27,321 nucleotides of DNA, from NCBI GenBank assembly GCA_964565895.1, contig CAZMGT010000053.1, forward strand, positions 1 through 27,321. The letters are read 5' to 3'. Each line of letters opens with the position of its first letter. Positions within the stretch are counted from its first letter, which is position 1. Below are positions 1 to 6,954 of the stretch, piece by piece. The notes below the pieces were generated by a model. The model searched no databases and had not been told where the DNA came from. It saw only the letters and a list, made by a program, of their open reading frames with translations. Made by a program: the position numbers and the translations under genes. This stretch comes from CAZMGT01 sp964565895 (GTDB taxonomy: Bacteria; Armatimonadota; Zipacnadia; UBA1398; CAZMGT01).

Positions 1-831
1 CATCACCGGGCTAACCCAAGCCTTGGGCAGCCCCACCCCCTCGCGGAAAAACAACGGCGTTAGCTGGTAATAAAAGGCGAGCTCTGTGGCCACGAAAAAC
101 GACACGATGGCGAGCACGGCAAAGTCGCGCTTGCGCATTAGCCGAATGGCTTCGAGAAACGCCCAGGGCTTCTCCACGCTTTTCGTGGGCGGGGTGTGCG
201 GCAAGGTTGTGCTATAAAGCCCAAGGAGCAGGGAAAGACCGCCGGCCAAATGCAAGCAATTGCCCACCGTGGGCTGACCGAAAACCTCGCGCAGCGCAGC
301 GACCGACTCCGCCAGCCGGGGGATAAACCTTTGGAAAAACGGGTCGAGCAGCCCCAGCCACATGCCAAACCCCCAGCCTACGACGACCCAGCCGATCGTC
401 CCCCACAGGCGGATTTGGCCGAACGACTCCCGCGCCTCGCGCAGGTGCGCAAACGCCAGCGAGTTGCTCAGGGCCATCGTTGGCGTATAAAGCAAGCAGT
501 AAAGGAGCATCGTCACGAACAGCGGGCGGAACGAAGTTAGCGTCGCCGCGTAGAAAAGCAGCCCCGCCCCGAGAAGGTGGACGATGGTCATGTAGCGCTC
601 GGTGGCAAAGTAGCGGTCGGCGATTTGCCCCGCGATAAACGGGGCGACCATCGCCGAGAAGGCAATCGTGCTGTAGATCCACCCGATGCCCGCGCCGTCG
701 ATCCCCAGCTCGTCAAGATGCAGCGCGAGAATGGGCGACCACGCGCCCATTACCGCATATTGCAAAAACATCATCACCGACAGCCGCCAGCGCAAGCCGC
801 GCGGGGCCGTCGGAAGGAACGCCTCGTCCAC
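1..831 (-). CDS. MFS permease, nucleoside:H+ symporter-like (3' part cut by window edge)
   Basis: An inner-membrane transporter of the major facilitator superfamily, closest by eye to the nucleoside:proton symporter (NupG/XapB-like) group. The reading frame is open from position 831 to the window edge, giving 277 residues, about the first two thirds of the usual ~400. The N-terminus carries the family-like stretch RLSVMMFLQYAVMGAWSP, followed by an MFS loop motif (AGQIADRYFATER) after the second membrane segment, then a charged central loop (HTPPTKSVEKPWAFLEAIRLM) and the start of the second half. I chose GTG 829-831 because GGGAG lies nine bases upstream and leaves a short cytoplasmic tail before the first helix. 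An in-frame ATG at 883-885 would add 18 residues but has no ribosome binding site. It is divergent from the sigma factor gene. The substrate is inferred from overall resemblance only. Confidence 0.8.
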   Translation of the reverse strand, partial: MDEAFLPTAPRGLRWRLSVMMFLQYAVMGAWSPILALHLDELGIDGAGIGWIYSTIAFSAMVAPFIAGQIADRYFATERYMTIVHLLGAGLLFYAATLTSFRPLFVTMLLYCLLYTPTMALSNSLAFAHLREARESFGQIRLWGTIGWVVVGWGFGMWLGLLDPFFQRFIPRLAESVAALREVFGQPTVGNCLHLAGGLSLLLGLYSTTLPHTPPTKSVEKPWAFLEAIRLMRKRDFAVLAIVSFFVATELAFYYQLTPLFFREGVGLPKAWVSPVM

Positions 832-938
832 TGCCCTAAGCTCCCAGCGGCGCTCCGCGGCGCAAGTTGCGCGCCGCTGCGGCATGTCGTTTGGTTTGCC
901 AAATACTGCCCTGCGCGGCGATTGTCCTGCACGCGGGG

Positions 939-956
939 CAAAGCTGTTTTGCTTTG
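939..956. repeat. Short inverted repeat in divergent intergenic region
   Basis: CAAAGC (939-944) and GCTTTG (951-956) form a perfect 6-bp inverted repeat around a TGTTTT loop. It lies in the 235-base gap between the MFS gene and the sigma factor gene. It could be an operator or a weak hairpin in the MFS leader. There is no T-tract on either side that would make it a terminator. Nothing else recognisable sits in this gap apart from the candidate promoter nearer the sigma gene. Confidence 0.25.
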
Positions 957-993
957 GGGCGGCCGCCTCGTTTCTCCGGCGGGGGAGAAAATG

Positions 994-1025
994 CTAACGC
1001 GCGCCGCGCCCGGTTCGTCTATAAT
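994..1025 (+). promoter_or_regulatory. Candidate ECF-type (autoregulatory) promoter of the sigma gene
   Basis: AAC at 996-998 is followed after 17 bases by CGTCTA at 1016-1021. This resembles the AAC / CGTC (-35/-10) pattern of many ECF sigma promoters, and ECF sigma factors often transcribe their own gene. The -10 region also overlaps a perfect TATAAT at 1020-1025, so a housekeeping sigma factor could read it, although no convincing -35 is placed for that. A transcript starting near 1030 would give a leader of about 35 bases. The motif is seen; its use is inferred. Confidence 0.4.
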
Positions 1026-1066
1026 ACAGGTAGGAAGGCGCAACAAAAGCCGGGAACATCGCCACC

Positions 1067-1660
1067 ATGGCCAGCGAAGCGCTTGCCAGAGCGGTTGCCG
1101 CGCCGCAGCTCGTCTCCGAGGAGGCGCTCCTTGCCGAGCGGGCGGCGGCGGGCGACCTCGACGCCTTCGACAAACTCGTCACCATTCACCAGGAGCGCGT
1201 GCTCAGCTTTGCCTTTCGCCTGGTTAACGACGTAAACGACGCTGAGGACATCGCCCAGGATGCTTTTTTAAAGGCGTTTCGCTCGCTTCCCCGGCTGCGC
1301 GACCGCACGCAGTTTTCCTCGTGGCTGCTGAAGATCACCATCAACGCGGCGCGCGACCATTTTCGGCGCAAGCGCCGCCACGATGAGCTCCCGCTCGAGG
1401 AGGGCGTCGTTCCCGCGCTGGGCGACACGACCTACGCCCAGTGCGCCCAGCGCAGCGCACACGAGACCCTTCTGCGCCTGCTCCGCGCCCTGCCCGAGCG
1501 GCACCGCCTGGTGCTCGTTCTGCGCGACATCGAGGGGCTGAGCTACCGGGAGATGGCCCAGGTCATGGGCTGCACGCTCTCGAGCGTGAAAAACAGGCTC
1601 CACCGCGCCCGCCGCGCGTTTCGCGACCGGCTGCGCCCCTACCTGGACGAGATCCTATGA
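1067..1660 (+). CDS. ECF (extracytoplasmic function) RNA polymerase sigma factor
   Basis: A group 4 sigma factor of 197 residues that would direct RNA polymerase to stress- or envelope-responsive promoters. Sigma region 2 spans roughly residues 38-102, with the core-binding and -10-recognition segment DVNDAEDIAQDAFLKAFRSL and the following FSSWLLKITINAARDHFRR. Region 4 spans roughly 133-188, with the helix-turn-helix segment LSYREMAQVMGCTLSSVKNR. Regions 1.1 and 3 are absent, as usual for ECF factors. GGGA lies about 12 bases before the chosen ATG, a modest ribosome site. The stop codon overlaps the start of the anti-sigma gene (ATGA at 1657-1660), implying translational coupling and a sigma/anti-sigma pair. 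The ECF subgroup cannot be told by eye. Confidence 0.93.
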   Translation: MASEALARAVAAPQLVSEEALLAERAAAGDLDAFDKLVTIHQERVLSFAFRLVNDVNDAEDIAQDAFLKAFRSLPRLRDRTQFSSWLLKITINAARDHFRRKRRHDELPLEEGVVPALGDTTYAQCAQRSAHETLLRLLRALPERHRLVLVLRDIEGLSYREMAQVMGCTLSSVKNRLHRARRAFRDRLRPYLDEIL

Positions 1661-2472
1661 GCAAAGAAACGAACCAGCGCGAAAAACCGTGCCCCCGCTG
1701 GTCGCGGGCGATCGACCTGTGGCTCGACGGCGAGCTTTCGCCGGAGCACAAGCGAGAGCTCCGCGAGCACCTGGCCCGCTGCCCCGCGTGCGCGAAGGAG
1801 GCGCGCGAGCTGCGCGCTGCGCGCCGCGCGCTGGCCAAGCTGCCTGGGCTAAGCCCGCGGGCGAGCTTTCGCCAGCGCCTGCGCGTGGCGCTCCTCGCCG
1901 AGGTCGATAAGCAGCGCCGCAGGCGATGGGTGCGCCTGGCGCTCGCTCCCGCGCTAGTTGGCGCGGCGTTTGCCCTGGTTTGGCTGCTTCCCGCGCGAGA
2001 TGGGTTAGCGCCCAGCGCTCCGCGCAGCGAAGCGCCGCGGGCCGCTGCCGTGTCTGCCCCGCTGCAGGCCGTGGGCGCAGCGCAGAGGCCCTCGCCCGCG
2101 CAGGCAGTGGCTCAGCACATCGCGGCCGCCGAGGCGGCCGGTGGACGGCAGGCCCCTGCGCGCGGCTTGGCCCGCCGGCGTGCAGCCCCCGCGCGCGGCG
2201 CTGTGCGCGAGCGGGTGGTGGCTCGCCGAGCGCGGGGCGCTGGGCCCGCGCCTGACCGGCCGGCTGAGCTTCCCCCTTTGCCCGACGACCGGCTTGCGGC
2301 TGAGCCGAGCATGCCTGTGAGCACAGTTGTCCACGTCGCCGCCGCGCCGGCTGAGGGGGAGAGCGCGCCGCGGGCCCTGGGCTCGGCGTCGCCGGGCGAG
2401 GCCCCCGTCGCGCCGCAGGCCCCTGCGCCCACTGCCGTCGTCGGGACGTTCCTCGACGCCGTCGAAGCCTGA
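1657..2472 (+). CDS. Membrane-anchored zinc-finger anti-sigma factor
   Basis: Predicted cognate anti-sigma factor, 271 residues, beginning at the ATG that overlaps the sigma stop codon. The cytoplasmic N-terminus carries the ZAS/zf-HC2 signature H38-x3-C42-x2-C45 (in LREHLARCPACAKE), preceded by the typical IDLWLDGELSPEH segment. One membrane helix lies at about residues 92-111, after a basic stretch of arginines. The remaining ~160 residues should be periplasmic. They are rich in Ala, Pro and Arg and look low-complexity, with no recognisable sensor domain. A longer in-frame extension back into the sigma gene is possible but has no reason to be used. In this family the sigma factor is released by regulated proteolysis or a conformational change. 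The neighbouring HtrA-like protein is the obvious candidate partner, though it looks catalytically dead. Confidence 0.85.
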   Translation: MSKETNQREKPCPRWSRAIDLWLDGELSPEHKRELREHLARCPACAKEARELRAARRALAKLPGLSPRASFRQRLRVALLAEVDKQRRRRWVRLALAPALVGAAFALVWLLPARDGLAPSAPRSEAPRAAAVSAPLQAVGAAQRPSPAQAVAQHIAAAEAAGGRQAPARGLARRRAAPARGAVRERVVARRARGAGPAPDRPAELPPLPDDRLAAEPSMPVSTVVHVAAAPAEGESAPRALGSASPGEAPVAPQAPAPTAVVGTFLDAVEA

Positions 2473-2572
2473 GCTCCGTTTACCGCCAAGCGTCACACTT
2501 GCGCGATCGCTCCGAGATCGTGAGAACATGGCGAGTCATTTTCGCGCGCTGCGGCGTCTAGTGAAAGGAAGA

Positions 2573-2586
2573 CGGCCCAAGGGCCG
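2573..2586. repeat. GC-rich hairpin just upstream of the HtrA-like gene
   Basis: CGGCCC (2573-2578) and GGGCCG (2581-2586) are inverted around AA, which could form a small hairpin ending a few bases before the GGGA ribosome site of the HtrA-like gene. It lies in the 126-base gap after the anti-sigma gene. It could modulate translation of the downstream gene. There is no T-tract, so it is not a convincing terminator. Confidence 0.25.
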
Positions 2587-2598
2587 CGGGAAAGCAAG

Positions 2599-4098
2599 AT
2601 GAACGCAAACGGGCATAGTGCGCGTGCCGCGTGGCTGCTCGCTGGCTTGGCGGTGCTGGGCTGGGCGTTGTCGTCGCAAGCGGAGCAGCCCGCGCTGGCC
2701 GAGGTTGTCGCGGGCGTGGGGCGTTCCGTTGTCTCGGTGGTCGCCCTGCGCCGTCCTGCGCCCGCGCAGCAAGCGGCCGAGGGCGAGGCGCGCGTCAGGC
2801 GAGTAATAGGCAGCGGCTTTTTCTTCTCGCCCACGGATGTAGTCACAACGACGGACGTCGTCGCGGGTTGCGACACGTTTTACGTGGTCACCCCAAGCGG
2901 CTCGCGGCACCCCGCGGCGCTTGTCGGGGGAGACCTGCTCTCGCGTATCGCTCTTTTGCGCATCGCGGAGCCTGTCGGCGCGCCGGTGCGCTTTGCTCGC
3001 CAGCGCGATGTTCGCCCGGGCGACGACGTGCTTGTCGTCGGCAACAGCTTCGGCATGCCCGGGACCGTCTCGCGCGGGATCGTTTCCGCGGTGGGGCGGA
3101 CGATCTCCACCGCGGGCCTGCCCTCGGTGAGCGACGCGTTTCAGGTAACCGCGGAGGTGCACCCGGGGGGCGCGGGGAGCCCGGTGTTCGACCTCCAGGG
3201 GCGGCTGGTCGGGGTGGTGGCTATCTCCGCCTGGCCGCTGGCCGACCGCGCGCCGGGCGGGCCGATTGAGGTGGAGAACCTGCTTGTCTCAGGCGAAGTC
3301 GCTCCGCCTGCGGGCTCCGGCCGCGCGGTGGTCTATCCGCTAACGTTCTGTCTCCCCGCGGACACGGTGCTTTTTGCGGCAAGGCAGCTTGCCGAGCGCG
3401 GGGTGGTTAGGCGCGGCCGGCTCGGGGTAACCGTGGCCTCCACTCCGCGAGACGTCTCCGCCTACCTCGGGCTTGAGGACTTTGCCTCGTGCACGGTCGT
3501 TGCCGTAAGCGCGGGCTCGCCCGCGGAGAAGGCCGGGCTGCGCGTGCACGACGTAATCGTCGCCTTAGATGGCGCGCAATTTGCGGGGACGAGGGAGTTT
3601 CTTAAGCATCTGCAGCAGCGGCCGGGCGAGCGCGTTACCCTTGACGTGATTAGGCAAGGCAGCCGACAGCGAGTGACGGTCACCCTGGGGGTGTCCTCGG
3701 CGCCGCTGAAGCCCGCGCCGGCGCCGGCGCGCTATGCCGTGTCGCCGGGCGAGGGGAGCTGGCTCGGCCTCGTTGCCGTCCCTGCGTCGGAGGCCTTGGC
3801 GGCGCAGGCAAACGTTCCTGCGGGGCGGGCGCTTGCTGTGCTTTGGGTTCAGCCCGGCGGCCCGGCGGACAGGGCCGGCCTGCGCCGCGGCGACGTAATC
3901 GTCTTCGGCCAGGCAAACGCCGCCGAGCAGCTCCCCGCCGCCGTAAGCAAGCTTTCCCCGGGTGCGGCGCTCGAGCTCGAGGTGCTCCGCCTGGACGGCG
4001 GGCGCAAGCGCCTGCGCTTGAGCATTATCCTGGGGCAAATGCCCGACCAAGCGCTGCCCCCCAGCTTGCGCCTTGCCCCGGAGGCGCTTGTGCTCTAG
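2599..4098 (+). CDS. DegP/DegS (HtrA)-like protein with two PDZ domains, catalytic triad absent
   Basis: An exported HtrA-fold protein of 499 residues: signal peptide (about 1-28, cleavage near SSQA|EQ), trypsin-like domain (about 35-225), PDZ1 (about 272-365) and PDZ2 (about 385-485). The protease fold is recognisable by GSGFFFS, VLVVGNSFGMPGTVSRGIVS and SPVFDLQGRLVGVVAIS. All three catalytic positions are changed. The His of the usual TNNHVV block is Asp86 (TTTDVVAG), the Asp of the SDIAL block is Arg116 (LLSRIALL), and the Ser of GNSGG is Ala192 (PGGAGSP). I infer a non-proteolytic PDZ scaffold, chaperone or sensor. It follows the sigma/anti-sigma pair, the position mucD occupies in some AlgU-type loci. 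GGGA lies seven bases before the ATG. The frame is intact, so this looks like a maintained pseudoenzyme and not a decayed gene. Confidence 0.88.
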   Translation: MNANGHSARAAWLLAGLAVLGWALSSQAEQPALAEVVAGVGRSVVSVVALRRPAPAQQAAEGEARVRRVIGSGFFFSPTDVVTTTDVVAGCDTFYVVTPSGSRHPAALVGGDLLSRIALLRIAEPVGAPVRFARQRDVRPGDDVLVVGNSFGMPGTVSRGIVSAVGRTISTAGLPSVSDAFQVTAEVHPGGAGSPVFDLQGRLVGVVAISAWPLADRAPGGPIEVENLLVSGEVAPPAGSGRAVVYPLTFCLPADTVLFAARQLAERGVVRRGRLGVTVASTPRDVSAYLGLEDFASCTVVAVSAGSPAEKAGLRVHDVIVALDGAQFAGTREFLKHLQQRPGERVTLDVIRQGSRQRVTVTLGVSSAPLKPAPAPARYAVSPGEGSWLGLVAVPASEALAAQANVPAGRALAVLWVQPGGPADRAGLRRGDVIVFGQANAAEQLPAAVSKLSPGAALELEVLRLDGGRKRLRLSIILGQMPDQALPPSLRLAPEALVL

Positions 4099-4190
4099 CC
4101 CCCGGCGCTCCAAAGCAGAGGATCGCCCTCGCTGCCCTGCGAACAACCCCGCGCGCTGGCGAAAACCAACATCCACGGAGGCGATTCGCT

Positions 4191-5912
4191 GTGGCGAGCG
4201 TGTTGCGCGTGGCGGGGAAAAGCTGCGCCGGGCTTGTGCTGATGCTTACCTTCTTTTGTCTGCTGTGGACCGCGCCGCGGGCGAGCGCTGTGGAGCACTT
4301 AGACCGCGGGCTTGTCGCCCTCCCCTTAGATGGGGGCAAGGTCTACCTCGGCTGGCGGCTGCTGCTGTCCGACCCTGAAGACGTGGCGTTTAACGTCTAC
4401 CGCAGCGAGGGCCGCGGATATCGTTTGCTCACAAAAGGGCCCATTCGCCAAAGCACGAACTTCGTGGACGAGACAACCGCGCTGGGCAAGACATACTACT
4501 ACCGCGTGGCGCCTGTAGTTGGCGGAAAAGAGGGCCCGCTTTCGCGCCGGGCGACGGTGCGCACCGCGGCCAAGGGCCGGCAGTACGTGTCCATCCCCTT
4601 TCGCGGAAAGTACCGCGCGCAGAAGGTGGCCATTGCCGACTTAGACGGCGACGGGCGGCTGGACTACGTTATTAAGCAGCCGGACTTTAACGTAGACCCC
4701 TATCAGGCCCCTGGCTATTGGAAGAAAAGCGAGGACACCTACAAAATCGAGGCCTATCGGCACGACGGCCGCCTGCTTTGGGTCTACGACATGGGCTGGG
4801 CCATTGAGGAAGGGATCTGGTACTCGCCGATCGTGGCCTTCGACTTCGACGGCGACGGCAAGGCGGAGGTGGTAACCAAAGCGGGCGAGGGCGACCCACG
4901 GGGGCCGGATTTCCGGGTAACCTCGGGGCCGGAGTATTGCGTTGTTCTCGACGGCGCGACGGGCAAGCTCAAGCACCGCTTTCCCTGGCCCAGCCGCGAG
5001 GGCTATGAGAGCTATAACTACTACTGCCGCAACTTCCTCGGCGTGGCCTATCTGGACGGCAAGTCGCCCTCGCTCATCGTTCAGCGCGGGACATATACGC
5101 TGATTAAAACCCTGGCCTACAACGGCCGGTGGGAGCTCATTTGGCGTTGGCGCGCGGAGGGGCAATACGCTGCGTACCGCGGCCAGGGGTTTCACGGGCT
5201 GCACGCCGCGGACCTCGACGGCGACGGACGCGACGAGCTGCTCATCGGCGCGGCGGCGCTTGACGACGACGGCAGCGGGCTGTGGACCCTGCGCATGGGC
5301 CACCCCGATGTGTGCTATGTCGCGGATATCGACCCCCAGCGCCCAGGGCTTGAGGTTTTCTACGGCTTTGAAACGCGGCAGAAGAAAAACGGCGTGTGCC
5401 TGGTAGACGCGGCCACGGGGAAGATCCTTTGGGGCTACGATGGCCCGACAAAGCACGTCCACGGCCAGGGGATGATCGGCGATATTGACCCCGCCCACCC
5501 GGGGATCGAGTGCTATGCCAGCGAGAAGGACGGGAGCAGGTCGTGGCTCTATAGCGCGCGGGGCGAGCTGCTCTCTTCCGAGCGCCGCGGCGGCTGCACC
5601 CCGCGCTGCGCCTGGTGGGACGCCGACGAACAGAAGGAGCTGATCATCGGCGGGGTCATCTCCGACTATGGCGGGGGCGAGGTCGGGCGCATCGAAGGCC
5701 GGCTCATCGCTATTGCCGACTGCTTGGGCGACTGGCGCGAGGAGCTGCTCTGCTCCGTTGATGGCGAGCTGCGCATTTACACAACGACCATCCCCGCGCG
5801 CACGCGGCGCGTGTGCCTAATGCAGGATCGGCAGTATCGCACCGACGTCGCGCACGAGGCGATGGGCTATTTCTTCCCGCCGCAGCTTGGCGGGCTGCCC
5901 CTGCCGCAATAG
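4191..5912 (+). CDS. Exported rhamnogalacturonan lyase, polysaccharide lyase family 11-like
   Basis: Predicted secreted lyase (573 residues) cleaving rhamnogalacturonan-I backbones by beta-elimination, like Bacillus YesW/YesX. I start at GTG 4191 because GGAGG (4177-4181) sits nine bases upstream and a signal peptide follows at once (hydrophobic LVLMLTFFCLLW, cleavage near ASA|VE). The mature N-terminus has the PL11-like VYLGWRLLLSDPEDVAFNVYR segment split across a fibronectin-like strand region. The rest is a beta-propeller. Calcium-binding DxDGDG loops are visible at residues 150 (DLDGDGRLD), 218 (DFDGDGKAE) and 341 (DLDGDGRDE). Size fits the family (~600). No transcription signal is evident in the 92-base gap after the HtrA-like gene. 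It is the only recognisable polysaccharide lyase here and suggests pectin as a substrate of the locus. Confidence 0.88.
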   Translation: MASVLRVAGKSCAGLVLMLTFFCLLWTAPRASAVEHLDRGLVALPLDGGKVYLGWRLLLSDPEDVAFNVYRSEGRGYRLLTKGPIRQSTNFVDETTALGKTYYYRVAPVVGGKEGPLSRRATVRTAAKGRQYVSIPFRGKYRAQKVAIADLDGDGRLDYVIKQPDFNVDPYQAPGYWKKSEDTYKIEAYRHDGRLLWVYDMGWAIEEGIWYSPIVAFDFDGDGKAEVVTKAGEGDPRGPDFRVTSGPEYCVVLDGATGKLKHRFPWPSREGYESYNYYCRNFLGVAYLDGKSPSLIVQRGTYTLIKTLAYNGRWELIWRWRAEGQYAAYRGQGFHGLHAADLDGDGRDELLIGAAALDDDGSGLWTLRMGHPDVCYVADIDPQRPGLEVFYGFETRQKKNGVCLVDAATGKILWGYDGPTKHVHGQGMIGDIDPAHPGIECYASEKDGSRSWLYSARGELLSSERRGGCTPRCAWWDADEQKELIIGGVISDYGGGEVGRIEGRLIAIADCLGDWREELLCSVDGELRIYTTTIPARTRRVCLMQDRQYRTDVAHEAMGYFFPPQLGGLPLPQ

Positions 5913-5942
5913 CGAGTGGGAGGCAAGCGCGGCGCTGCGCGG

Positions 5943-6812
5943 CTACGATGTCGCGCGCTCGAGCAGGCGGGCGATGTCGGCCACGTGCTCGGGGCGCTCG
6001 AAGCCAATGGCCATGGCGTCTATGCAGGCAAGCCCACCCACAAAGCGCAGCGACTCCTCGCGCTGCGCGGCGATCGTTCCCTCGCCGAGGATCTTGATTC
6101 CGATAACGCCCTTGCCCGCCTCGTGCATTTTGTTGACCACGGGGACGACTGCCGCGGGCGGCCCATCCATGTTTGCCCCGGCGTGGTTAATGCGCACCTC
6201 GACAACATCCGCCCAGTCTAGCTCCGCGGCAGCGGTAAGCGCGGGCATTCCGTGGCAGGAGACGCCCTTGGCCCGAATAATCCCCTTCTCCTTCGCCGCG
6301 CTCAGCGCCTCGAACAGCGGGCGAAGCTCGGTTACCCACTGCTCGCCGATGACGCAGTGCAGAAGGACGGCGTCGATATAGTCCACGCCGAGCTCGTTGC
6401 GGAAGCGGTCGAGCGTTTGGGGGACGTTTTTGTCGCGGCGAAACCAGATTTTGCTCACCACCGTATACTTGTCGCGCGGAACGCCGGCCAGAGCGCGGCG
6501 CAGAAACTCGTGCGAGCCATACCAGTCCGCGCAGTCGAAATAAAAGATGCCGTGGTCGAGCGCCGCGCGGACCATACGGGTAAAGTTCTTTTGTCCCAAG
6601 CGCGTTTGGTTAGAGGAGCGCCCGTAGCCCACCGTGCCCGTGCCCATGCCCACATAGGAGACCTCAATGCCCGTTTTCCCCAGCGTTACGCGGTCGGCAA
6701 CGGTGCGCTTTTTTCGCTGCTGCGGCGCAGCGGGAAGCGAAAGCCCAAAGGCCATCGCTGTACTCGCAGCGAGGCAACCGCTGAGAAACCGGCGACGAGA
6801 TACCCAGCTCAT
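5943..6812 (-). CDS. Tat-exported aldo/keto reductase
   Basis: An aldo/keto reductase-fold oxidoreductase (289 residues) with a twin-arginine signal (VSRRRFLSGCLAASTAMAFG) implying export in folded form. The AKR tetrad is present: Asp and Tyr in FDCADWYGS, Lys in VVSKIWF and His in VLLHCVIG. Late glycine/lysine-rich segments (GVIGIKILGEG) complete the barrel. AKRs normally use cytoplasmic NADPH, so a periplasmic copy is unusual and its electron donor is unclear. I start at ATG 6812 because GGAGGGG stands just upstream and the Tat motif begins five residues in; an upstream in-frame ATG at 6845 is less plausible. It is convergent with the PL11 gene (30 bases apart) and divergent from the DUF5060 glycosidase gene, from which it is separated by 142 bases. 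The substrate is unknown. Confidence 0.88.
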   Translation of the reverse strand: MSWVSRRRFLSGCLAASTAMAFGLSLPAAPQQRKKRTVADRVTLGKTGIEVSYVGMGTGTVGYGRSSNQTRLGQKNFTRMVRAALDHGIFYFDCADWYGSHEFLRRALAGVPRDKYTVVSKIWFRRDKNVPQTLDRFRNELGVDYIDAVLLHCVIGEQWVTELRPLFEALSAAKEKGIIRAKGVSCHGMPALTAAAELDWADVVEVRINHAGANMDGPPAAVVPVVNKMHEAGKGVIGIKILGEGTIAAQREESLRFVGGLACIDAMAIGFERPEHVADIARLLERATS

Positions 6813-6850
6813 CTTCTCACCCCTCCGGCCGCGCGCAGGCGGCAAGCTAC

Positions 6851-6856
6851 ATTATA
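6851..6856 (-). promoter_or_regulatory. Candidate -10 element of the aldo/keto reductase gene
   Basis: On the minus strand the sequence reads TATAAT, a perfect housekeeping -10 in very GC-rich surroundings, 38 bases before the reductase start codon. No clear TTGACA-like -35 is present at the expected distance. The assignment rests on the -10 and its location in a divergent intergenic region. Confidence 0.4.
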
Positions 6857-6954
6857 TCCGACGCCCACGGGCGGAGGGAGTGCCGTTTTTGGCCCGAAAC
6901 AGTATCGCGCGGCCCCTGCCGCGTGCACTCCCTCCGTGCGGAGATGAGCCGACC

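Noticed and set aside
212..682. Long alternative-frame open frames opposite or beside real genes (here within the MFS gene; many more across the window)
   Set aside because: High GC removes stop codons from other frames. These translations are rich in Arg, Ala, Gly and Pro and lack motifs, while the frames chosen hold recognisable families.
883..885. ATG as an alternative start of the MFS gene
   Set aside because: No ribosome binding site, and the added N-terminal residues are unlike the family. GTG 829-831 with GGGAG upstream fits better.
2555..2560. CGTCTA before the HtrA-like gene as a second ECF-sigma promoter
   Set aside because: The nearest AAC (2525-2527) is 27 bases upstream, too far for an ECF promoter.
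4099..4190. Extended start of the PL11 gene inside the HtrA-like gene (back to 3843)
   Set aside because: The extra residues are basic low-complexity sequence from another frame of the upstream gene. GTG 4191 has a good ribosome site and an immediate signal peptide.
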